Position numbers and translations under genes: made by a program | Source: Gigantopelta aegis | Taxonomy: Eukaryota > Mollusca > Gastropoda > Neomphalida > Peltospiridae | Assembly (NCBI RefSeq): GCF_016097555.1 | Contig: NC_054703.1 | Coordinates: 12,619,554-12,683,553 of the forward strand | Reading direction: 5' to 3' | Length of the DNA: 64,000 bases | Part shown: positions 55,478 to 64,000 of the stretch, one piece after another | Layout of the letters: each line of letters starts with the position of its first letter | Position numbering within the stretch: position 1 is the first letter of the stretch | The notes under the pieces: model-generated | The model's database searches: none | The model's input: only the letters and a program-made list of their open reading frames with translations | What the model was told of the DNA's origin: nothing

Positions 55478-55551
55478 ACTTCATTTATGACAAAGGACCT
55501 TAAAAGTTAGAACTGTCTCATTTCTTATTTTGTTACTTGTCTAAAAGCTGC

Positions 55552-55575
55552 CTGGAATAAACATTTGCCGATGTC
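55552..55575 (-). promoter_or_regulatory. Candidate 3' splice site of zinc-finger gene 2
   Basis: On the minus strand CGGCAAATGTTTATTCCAG ends at 55552, identical to the site before gene 1 (14387-14405). The exon would start at 55551 with about 75 bases of 5' leader before the ATG at 55477. Confidence 0.6.
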
Positions 55576-55830
55576 GATGTGTCTCCAAAGTTGTAGTGTG
55601 AATGGAAGCACTGAAACACAAATAGTAAATGTATGAATGAAATATAAACTAAGAGTTGAGCAGCAAGAAGTGTCGTCGTTTGTTACAAAAATAGACGTTC
55701 TTTTCTGACATTGCTTTTTCTTGTACTTTAAGAGTATTGCATGGGTTTTCTTTCTTTTTCTTTTCTTTTTTTGAATTTTTTGTTTGTTTCGTATTTATAA
55801 TGAACTAATAGTGCATAAAACCAGCAAGGT

Positions 55831-56221
55831 AAAAAAAAAAAAAAAAAAAGAAGAAAGTTTTATTTAACGACGCACTCAATACATTTTATATGGCATCAGA
55901 CATATGGTTACGGATCACACAGATTTTGAGAGGAAACCCGCTGTTGCCAGTACATGGACTGCTCTTTCTGATTAGCAGCAAGAGATCTTTTATTTGTGCT
56001 TCCCACAGGCAGGATAGCACAAAGCATGGCCTTTGTTGAACCAGTTATGGATCACTAGTCGGTGCAAGTGGTTTACACCTACCCATTGAGCCTTGCAGAA
56101 CACTCACTCAGGGTTTGGAGTCGGTATCTGGATTAAAAATCCCATGTCTCGGCTGGGATCCGAACCCAATACCTACCAGCCTGTAGTCCGATGGCCTAAC
56201 CACTACGCCACCGAGGCCGGT
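55831..56221 (-). mobile_element. SINE, head A, tail T2, 9-bp target duplication
   Basis: CAGCAAGGT flanks it at 55822-55830 and 56222-56230. From the left: poly(A)-like tract, AAGTTTTATTTAACGACGCA, GGCATCAGACATATGGTTAC (T2), body GGCAGGATAGCACAAAGCAT, head ending ACTACGCCACCGAGGCCGGT. The duplicated flank at 53199-53487 shows the site without it, so the SINE inserted after the duplication. Confidence 0.93.
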
Positions 56222-56299
56222 CAGCAAGGTCAATGTCATGGCATCCAAAGCATCGGTGAATTAATGTTACTATTTATAAACAAAAAAGAAATATTAAAG

Positions 56300-56508
56300 A
56301 AAGAAAAGCAACAGAAGAAATGCAAATACGGCCTGAGCGTAACATTTTCAAATATTTATTTAAAACGTGACGTGAAACTAACTTGTGCTAATCGTAATTT
56401 CATGTAGGGGGAACTTATCAAACGCGAGCGCAGAAGTCACGGAGCTGTAGATGGTGTGTGTGTTCCCAGATTATACACATACACACACGCACACACACAT
56501 GTATATAT
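56300..56508. other. No gene; short (CA)n tract
   Basis: About 200 bases with an ACACACACGCACACACACAT tract near 56478. Nothing else is recognised. Confidence 0.45.
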
Positions 56509-57049
56509 ACTCTTCAAAAAAAGTAGGGGAACTCTAATAAGAATTTACAATTGCCAAAATTGTAAGGTATATTAGCTGTGGGGAATGGTTATATGAAAAT
56601 AGTGAATTAATTGGGAAAACATTACAACCTGTAGTTCAGTATTGCAGTAGATTTTATCACCAGCAAAGATCTTGAAGGACCATTGGGATCAGAAGTGAAA
56701 TTTGAAAATTGACGTTTTGTTTTTTGTTTTTAAATCAGTAAATCGCAAATTCAAACAATAAAAATGACTAAAAACAAATCAATAAAACTGTATGATCAAC
56801 TATATGATCAACAGAATGAAAAAGATTGACAGAAATGTTTCACAGTGATTAATGCACCTTTCTGGAAATTGTCAAAATCGAGAATGACACCCCACGCACG
56901 TGTACGGGGAAACTGCTTGATGCACGTGCGAACTATGGAATGTGTTTCGGTGTGTTGATAAACAGACCTGAATGTTCTTTACTAGGATGTCTGTGGTCAA
57001 AACGTATGTTCGGTCTAATAGTTGATATTAACATTAATACTTTTTTTGA

Positions 57050-57052
<3 letters not shown>
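56509..57052 (+). mobile_element. Non-autonomous Tc1-like element, about 540 bp
   Basis: Ends ACTCTTCAAAAAAAGTAGGG and, reversed from the right, ATCTTCAAAAAAAGTATT, in TATATA context. The first 17 bases are those of the Tc1 element at 57108, but the interior is unrelated to it. No transposase frame. The interior contains GTGTTGATAAACAGACCTGA and other Tc1-style subterminal sequence. Confidence 0.6.

Positions 57053-57107
<55 letters not shown>
57053..57107 (+). repeat. (TA)n microsatellite between two Tc1 elements
   Basis: About 55 bases of TA repeats that serve as target for both neighbouring transposons. Confidence 0.95.
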
Positions 57108-57109
<2 letters not shown>

Positions 57110-58110
57110 TCTTCAAAAAAAGAAACGCAAAAGGGTACAAATGGGTTATAACTCCGATTTTATGTTTCCTACCGGTTCATGCTTTGTGAATATAAGGTCA
57201 TTGCATGTCCCAAACACATTCCCACGGTTACATTCGATAAAACGCAGCTACTGTAAAATAAAGTTCCAAAATGTGNNNNNNNNNNNNNNNNNNNNNNNNN
57301 NNNNNNNNNNNNNNNNNNNNNNNNNNNNNNNNNNNNNNNNNNNNNNNNNNNNNNNNNNNNNNNNNNNNNNNNNNNNNNNNNNNNNNNNNNNNNNNNNNNN
57401 NNNNNNNNNNNNNNNNNNNNNNNNNNNNNNNNNNNNNNNNNNNNNNNNNNNNNNNNNNNNNNNNNNNNNNNNNNNGTCGCGGTATAGGCGTTGTGGTGAC
57501 CGTTATGCGGCAAACTGCGTGCAGGAAGTGGACAGATTCGGCGGGGGTAGTGTCATGGTGTGGGCAGCCATCTCACACACTGGCAGAACTGACCTGGTCC
57601 ACGTGCAGGGCAACCTGAATGCACAGGGCTACATTGACCAGATCCTCCGGCCACACATCGTTCCAGTTATGGCCCAACGCCAACGCAGTGTTCCAACATG
57701 ACAACGCCAGGCCTCACACAGCACGTCTCACAAACGGCTTTCCTAAACGAGTTGGACCGACGCCTCTATGGGACGAGTTGGACCGACGCCTCCGACAGCC
57801 CCAGACCCTGCCCGAGCTGGCAGCAGCCTTGCAGGCCGAGTGGGCCACCATCTCCCGGGACGTCATCCGTACTCTGGTTGCTTCAATGGGCAGGCGTTGC
57901 CAGGCAGTTGTCAACACACGCGGAGGCCACACCCGGTATTGACTCCAGATGACCTTGACCTTGGTGGTGTGTCCTATCACTTACAATGGACTAGAGTGAA
58001 CTGTGAACAATCCTGCAACATTTGGTAATTATCGGACTCACCATTCAATAATTAAATCAATTCTCCAAATGTTACGACAATGTGGTTTTGCGTTTCTTCT
58101 TTTGAAGAGT
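57108..58110 (+). mobile_element. Tc1/mariner transposon, second copy, with gap
   Basis: Ends ACTCTTCAAAAAAAGAAACG and, reversed from the right, ACTCTTCAAAAGAAGAAACG. It matches the copy at 9493-10992 along the sequenced parts with only a few percent difference. Visible coding pieces: DRFGGGSVMVWAAISHTGRT, QGYIDQILRPHIVPVMAQRQ, a later segment LPELAAALQAEWATISRDVI, RCQAVVNTRGGHTRY. Part of the region between the second Asp and the Glu motif is missing (the sequence jumps from RLTNGF to a duplicated LWDELDRR), so the transposase is dead. Confidence 0.88.
57276..57475. other. Assembly gap, exactly 200 N, in the Tc1 copy
   Basis: A 200-N scaffold gap. By comparison with the 9493 copy about 630 bp of Tc1 sequence should lie here, so the gap length is not real. 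Confidence 0.97.
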
Positions 58111-58169
58111 ATATATATATATACACACACACACCATACCATACATATATACCCCATTGCCAAGCAAAA

Positions 58170-60390
58170 AAGCGCAGACAGCCTACATGATTTAAAATCT
58201 TTGAGTTGACAATATAAAAATACAATAAGAAAATATAGCAGTGCTCATCAAAAGAAATTAGAGAATGATCTTTCTAAAACTATACAAACTGACCCCACAA
58301 GTATTTTTAAAATTATGAAACGCAAACAAAGGATACCCAGCAAGTCCTTCGTTAGAGGAATTGTTTTGTTATTTTAAAGAGATTAACTACGTGTATTATA
58401 ATGTCGACAATGATAACTTGTGTAATGTAAATGCGATTGCTGAATCAGGTGACGCAAACAACACTTTAAAGATGCCTATATCTGGTGATGAAATTCTCAA
58501 AGCTGTAAAACGTCTTAAAAATAATAAGACACCAGGCCACGATGAAATTATAAATGAATACATCAAAACTACAGTTGACAAGTGTTTGGTGGTTTATGTT
58601 TTTATTTAATTTAATTATGGACAGTAGAACTTTCCCAGAAGAATGGACGGTTGGAATTATTACAACAATATATAAAAAAAAAACACGGAGATACTAGCAG
58701 TGTTGAGAACTATAGACCCATAACCTTATTATCGTGTTTTAGTAAACTGTTCACGAACGTTCTGAACAATAGACTTGCTGAATGTCGAGAGCAATGACAT
58801 ATTATCAGAAGCAGTGTTCGAGATTAACGGTATCCCGATATCTCGGGGATACTAGAATTTAAGTTTGGATACCAGACTTCAAGAACCCAGTATCCCATCG
58901 GGATACCATATAATGTTGTTATTAGTTTTTTTAAACATGCGTTTTTATTTTTCGCTGAAACAATGAAAGTCGTAATTTACTGGTGAAGTAAAGTAACAGT
59001 ATTTCTCCTTACTCGTACCCAGTCTAATGCTACACTGGAGCAATAACGGCATAGCAATGGACTGGGAACCGATAAGTCGCTATTGTTTTTATTTGAGATA
59101 TTGATTCCATATGTGCAAAAAATTTATACAGGTAGGTTTATCATTAGTAATGTCAGAAATACTTATAGATTACTGCTAAATATTAATTTATGTCAGTATT
59201 ACGTAAAAATAGATGCAGCAAATCTTTTTGCCGATTCCGTTTGATTGCGAATTTCACGAATTTCGCGATTTTGATTGCGGTGTAGCATTAGACTGGGAAC
59301 GAGAACAGTGTCGTCCAAGTTTGTTACGATGTTATTTATGATTTTCATTTAAATGGGATACTAAATTATCAGGTGGGATACCAGATTTTGAAATTTTAGT
59401 ATCCAACTGGGATACTGCCAACAATGTTTGATCTCGAACACTGAGAAGGACAAGCTGGTTTTGAAAAAAGTTTATTCCACTAATGATCACCTATTTTTTT
59501 ACTCTTTGTAATAACTGAATTGTTAAAAAGAAAAATTATACTGTGCTTTTATCGATCTCAAAAAAGCTTCTGATACCATTTGGAGAATAGAACTGTGGTC
59601 TAAACTATTAAAATATAAAATTGATGGGAAATGTTTCCGAGTGATTTATAGTATGTACAGTGGAATTAAATCATGTATCAGAAAGGATGGTGAACTATCA
59701 AAATATTTTATGTGCGACATAGGCATGAGACAAGGAGAAAATGTATCCCCTATTTTAGTTTTGTTGTTTTTAAATGATTTGGAGGAGTATTTCAAGTCGC
59801 AACAGTGCAAAGGTATTACAATTAATGCCATTGATTTTGATATATATCTTGACTTAGGACTAACTATTTTTATTATGTTATATGCTGATTACACTGCTCT
59901 CCTGCCTAGAAACGAAGATGACCGTCAACATATGTTAAATGCTTACTGTCTATATTGTAAGGCATGGAAATTAACAGAAAACGTGTCAAAAACAAAGATT
60001 GTCATATTCGGAGGTTCGAAAAACGACTACAAGAACGTTTTCTATTTAGATAATTTTGAATTTGTTTATGTAATTGAATACAAATACTTGGGAACATGTT
60101 TCGAAAACCCCCCACAATAAATTAAATTTATTGCAAAAAACACTTGGCACAACAGACTCACAAAGTCATGTTTTATGTCTTAAAGAAATCAAATGAATAT
60201 TGTTTGTCAATTGAATATCGTTTAAAATTATTTGATGCAATTGTTGTTCCTATATTACTCTATGGTTGTGAAATCTGGGGATTTGAAAATATTAATATAT
60301 TAGAAAGTGTACATATCCAGCTTTTACGATATTTATCAAATGCAAGAAAGAAAAAAAAAACCTGTATATATGTTATATTGAGAGTTTAGA
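58170..60390 (+). mobile_element. LINE reverse-transcriptase part (CR1-like), broken, with a hAT-like insertion
   Basis: Reading begins within ORF2: ISGDEILKAVKRLKNNKTPG, HDEIINEYIKT, then FPEEWTVGIITTIYKK and, after the insertion at 58812-59443, LWSKLLKYKIDGKCFRVIYS, MRQGENVSPILVLLFLNDLE and FIMLYADYTALLPRNEDD. The catalytic motif is YADYT; normally YADDT, so one active-site Asp is lost. The C-terminal part reads LKLFDAIVVPILLYGCEIWG. Several stops break the frame and the 3' end is missing (cut near 60390, beside the DIRS fossil). Confidence 0.82.
58812..59443. mobile_element. hAT-like non-autonomous element, 632 bp, 5-bp duplication
   Basis: Ends CAGTGTTCGAGATTAACG and, reversed from the right, CAGTGTTCGAGATCAAAC. 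AGAAG flanks it at 58807-58811 and 59444-59448; removing the insert restores LSEGQAGF in the LINE frame. Blocks with GGGATACC and GTATCCC form inner inverted repeats near both ends. No transposase. CAGTG ends suggest hAT, but the duplication is 5, not 8 bp. Confidence 0.8.
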
Positions 60391-60414
60391 AGAAAACCAC
60401 TACTGCTTATAATT

Positions 60415-63330
60415 AGAAATTTGTTTCTAATTTTCATTATTATTCACACTTACCTAGTGCTAGCACAACACATATGATATTCAACCCGAGTCATACCTAC
60501 ACACTGCAGAATTATCTCCCTTGCTGGATATGCGCAATGCTATCCTTGCACGGGCTAATATAACTTCATTCTCGGTTCAAAGTCCACCCAAACCCACCGA
60601 GGGAAAGCCTCATAGGGGTGGGTGAGAGGTATAGTTTGTTGTGCTAGCACTAGGTAAGTATGAATAATACTGAAAATTAGAAAAACAAATTCTAATAGTC
60701 TTATTCAACTTATTGTGCTAGCACAACAAATATGCTATAACGGACGTGCAATGACACCGTTAGAGCACGTGAATTCAACATTAATGGGAGGAGGTAAGAA
60801 AATAGAGGACTTACCCTTACCCAAAAAGATCCTTTGAAGTAATGACATGGAGATAGGACGAACCACGACATACGGTAACAAGGAGTCAAAAAACTTTGGT
60901 AATAAAACGGGGCTTCCCCTAAGAAAAACTCATTCCTATGAAAGGGAGGAAAAACATCTCCCCAGGGAGAGGAACGGTAGACAACACTACAAAAACCCCA
61001 TCCCTCAGAAAAGGGTGGAGTGTTAAACATGTCCGAAGCGTGAATCGATGGCAGTCGGACGGAAAAGAGGTCGACCCCTTTCCGCTGCCCTGCGCACAGA
61101 CACGACGTGTTGAACCGCAATGACTGTCTGGATCCGACGCGTACCATCAGGACCAACCACTATATCCTGGAAATAGAAACGGTCAAAGTGTGCCGTCCTT
61201 TCCAGACCCCTGCATTCATGACCTTTATAATATCTAAAGAGTCATGAAAATTCAGGGAAGCAGAAATGGCCCGGATTTCATGTGGTTTAACAGAAATTCC
61301 GTAACACATGATCACCCGCCATCTCATATGCTAGCTTGATGGTAGCTGCTATCCATCGAGACAAAGCATCACCAGGCCTAATGGTATAAGAAATAAACAA
61401 TCTCTTTTTACCCTGTCGCCGGTTTTTCATAGGCTCCAAATAATACTTCAATGCACTCACAGGGCCAAGAAGTCTATCCGAGTTGTCAGATGACAGAGTA
61501 CGAGATAAACTGTGAATGACAGTAGGTGGAAACTCTTCCCCCGGAGACTGGTTTTTAGCAAGAAAGATAGGGTCGGTACGTAAAGTGACAGACCCGTCCG
61601 AATTGTAATCAACCAAGTCATGCAGGAAAGCATGTATCTCACTGATCCGCCGACAAGCCGCCAGTGAAACCAGATACAGTCTTCCACGTCAAGGCACGAA
61701 GACTAGCAAACCTCACCGGCTCATAAGGCGCACCCGTAAGAGCATGTAATACAAGAAAGACATTCCATTTCGGAATAATGGAAGGTCGTTCAACCGTGGA
61801 TTGCAATGATTTAAGTAAAACATGAAACACCAAGTTTGTAGAAAAGTCACAACATCCACACTGTTTAAGAGTAGTGAAAATAGCAGCTCTGACTTTTCAC
61901 TGTCGTGACTTGAAGTTTCCTTTCTTGGACCAACGCCAGAAAGTACTCCGCTAAATCGTTGACAGTAGGCGATAAGGGATCAAAATCCCGTGCATTCGCC
62001 CAACGAACCCTCATACGACAATGACATTGATAAACCGACTCGGTAAATTTGCGCTTTGCTGAAGAGACGAGATGTGCAATTCTTGTCGAAAAACCTCTGC
62101 TTCACAAGGAAGCCCTGATAACTTCCACGCGTGAAGCCGGAAGACCTCCAGCTTCGGATGCCACACCGTCTGACTCAGTCGCTGGCTGAGTAGATCGGGC
62201 AACACTGGTAACTGGAACGGGACTGCCACTAACAGTGACAGGAGCTGTGGAAACCAGGGCTGCGCCACCCACAGAGGAGCTATCAACGTCACGTGACAAG
62301 GTTCCTGGACCACTTTGGTCAACACCTTGCCGAGTAAGACAGGAGGAGGGAAGGCATAAAAATCCAGTCCCGCCAATCCATACTCAACGCGTCGTACTCC
62401 AATGCCAATGTGTCCGGTACTGGGGACACGATCACCGGCAATTGGTTGTTCAACCGTGTGGCAAACATGTCCACCTGTGGACTGGCCCAAACACGGAGAA
62501 CCACTGCGACCACCCCTTTGTTCAACATCCACTCCGTCTGAACAGGGGTATGTCGACTGAGGGCATCGGATAACACATTCACCGAAGGAGGAATGTGTTT
62601 CGCCCACAGAGTCGTCCCTAGTTGGTCGCAGAATTCCAAAATCGCAAGAGCTTTGCAACCCAAAGTCTCCGATTTGGTTCCACCCCAACAGTTGAGATAT
62701 GCCACTACCGACGTATTGTCGCATCTCAACAGAACACACCGGAAATGAAGACAGGCACGATGCACTGCCTCCATCTCCAAACAGTTGATATGAAGATTCC
62801 TCTGAGAGAGATTCCATACCCCTGAAATGCGTTTATCCAACAGATGCGCCCCGTACCCGTGCAGCGATGCATCCGTGAAAAGGATCAGATCCGGAACCCG
62901 TCCAAAATCAACGGAACCGATAGGGACATGCACTTGTCCGACAGACACTCCTGTATCGGATGAGTGAACCATGGGCCCAGAGGCACTATCATGTCCCAAA
63001 TGTGACCGTCCCACCGTGTGGACAAATGCCACTGGAGTGGTCGTTTGAATCGTCTGAACTGCACGATCAATGCAGCCAGAGATTCGAGGTGGCCCAACAC
63101 CACATGGAGAGATCGTACCATAGTACTTTGCTCCCCCATCAAACGTCACGCGGACGTTTAAAAATTGTCGATACGTGCATCGGTGGGATGAACCGACGCT
63201 ACCACAAGATCGAAGACCACTCCGAGATATGTGAAAATGTGAGCCGGCGTTAACTCCGATTTGACCTGTTACGGGGATCCTATAATACCCGTAACTGAAT
63301 AAAACACGATTATCCAAATCTCTCTCCTAA
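60415..63330 (-). mobile_element. DIRS-like tyrosine-recombinase retrotransposon (fossil)
   Basis: On the minus strand, from 63317: reverse-transcriptase end and RNase H region (FTDASLHGYGAHLLDKRISG; RCDNTSVVAYLNCWGG; DALSRHTP), a C-terminal section near 62320-62560, then a tyrosine-recombinase domain (about 61060-61830; VSALKYYLEPMKNRRQGKKR, LFISYTIRPGDALSRWIA, ending near 61080). Past it, inverted repeats flank about 150 bases: 60415-60475 and 60629-60700 share TGTTGTGCTAGCACTAGGTA, as in DIRS elements, which have inverted terminal and internal complementary repeats. The 5' part is missing and the element is broken, with several breaks. Fossil. Confidence 0.75.
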
Positions 63331-63416
63331 CTGTATATCTATTAGATCTCTCTGTATCGGGCAGTCTCGGCTCTAGGTATAATCAGAGATAAGATCTGAT
63401 ATCATTATATATATAT

Positions 63417-64000
63417 ACTTAACTCCAAAAGAAACGCGAATACGTAGATTGGAGGTTTTGAGTGCACTCATTGAAATACGTCCCAAAGTTCTTAAAATAA
63501 TCGTTTCTATGAAAAACTTAAACAATTCGTAAAGATGAGATTTCATGTTATTGACATGTTAAAAATCGAGGTCGCATTGTCATTTGAAATGTCAAGGCCA
63601 TGGCGCTTCTTCAATGGCGTCACATCCACTCAAACAGGATGTGTCCGCCATTGATCCGGCACACCTCCTACCCATGGAGAGGAAGAGGTTCCTGATGAAG
63701 GCCCTGGGCACGTTGTTGTAGGTGTCCACGACGGCCTGGCGGAGCTGCTGCTGTGTCACCACGGGAGCAGGGCGTTGGTTCATCATGCGCTGAACCTCGT
63801 CCCACAAGTGCTCGATGGGGTTCAGATCGGGGCTTAAAGCTGGCCAGTCCATTGTGATGATGTTGTGCTGTGCCAGGAATGCCTGGGTGGCATGTGGCCT
63901 GGCGTTGTCGTGCTGTAAACCATCTGACGGTGACCCGCGAAAAAAGGCCACCGTGAGCACTTCGTCGATGTAAATGTGCACTGCCGCGTCCTCGAGTGTT
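63417..64000 (-). mobile_element. Tc1-type transposon, 3' part, runs off the window
   Basis: The 3' end at 63417 (TATATATACTTAACTCCAAA) sits in a TA tract. The transposase reads on the minus strand from the window edge: a second-Asp motif LQHDNARPHATQAFL, WPALSPDLNPIEHLWDEVQR (Glu motif), PVVTQQQLRQAVVDTYNNVP and the end CAGSMADTSC. D-to-E spacing is DD34E-like. A small break precedes the second Asp (FFRGSPSDGLQHD in place of the usual order). A different family from the other Tc1 copies. The 5' part is beyond 64000. Confidence 0.85.

Noticed and set aside
61287-62817. A host tyrosine recombinase or glycine/serine-rich gene at 61-63 kb
   Set aside because: RNase H and recombinase motifs in DIRS order plus inverted repeats show a retroelement fossil.

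Overview
The window looks like accessory, repeat-saturated DNA from a mollusc, most likely a gastropod. This is inferred from an A+T-rich base composition, two kinds of tRNA-headed SINE of the molluscan type, several LINE clades, Tc1/pogo/hAT/TTAA DNA transposons, and a small family of C2H2 zinc-finger genes whose finger linkers mostly read TGVK instead of TGEKP. No bacterial-style operon, rRNA or true tRNA gene is visible. The only convincing host genes are two C2H2 zinc-finger paralogues (14484-16202, plus; 54215-55477, minus) and a decayed third copy (about 52690-53220). Nearly everything else is transposable elements, tandem arrays or their debris.

Layout. 1-5300: LINE fragments, one carrying a short element with a 14-bp target duplication, a dispersed repeat, an old SINE, a hAT scrap and a foldback. 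5321-8374: a roughly 106-bp minisatellite with a 322-bp higher-order unit. 8379-13784: a region bounded by inverted arms that each end at TTAA; it holds a Tc1 transposon, a pogo-like end, a 200-N gap, a 55-bp-arm hairpin, a hAT MITE and a SINE. 13785-16553: the end of a pogo/Tigger element and zinc-finger gene 1 with its decayed finger tail. 16554-24645: a SINE split by a near full-length LINE, itself split by a TTAA/THAP element that contains a hAT-like MITE. 25755-30300: SINEs, and a Tc1-like element split by a second TTAA/THAP element, then tandem arrays. 30640-37340: a very large inverted duplication carrying a nuclease-like gene in both arms, with a PIF/Harbinger-like insertion. 37800-46400: tandem arrays, an L1-type LINE, TTAA MITEs and an LTR fossil. 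46405-51212: a Gypsy fossil split by an L1-type LINE. 51213-56300: SINEs, nested TTAA MITEs, the zinc-finger relic, and zinc-finger gene 2 with a flanking duplication. 56509-64000: three Tc1-like elements, a LINE split by a hAT-like element, and a DIRS-like fossil.

The strongest signals are structural. (1) A five-level nest (zinc-finger tail, SINE, LINE, TTAA/THAP element, MITE) whose junctions can be read almost to the base. (2) Two independent TTAA-flanked elements that pair a THAP domain on one strand with a short acidic leader on the other. (3) A modular SINE system in which two tRNA-like heads and two tails occur in all four combinations, with one tail shared by a LINE 3' end in the same window. 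(4) The 30.6-37.3 kb inverted duplication. All identities come from reading the sequence and remembered family motifs; no database search was possible.
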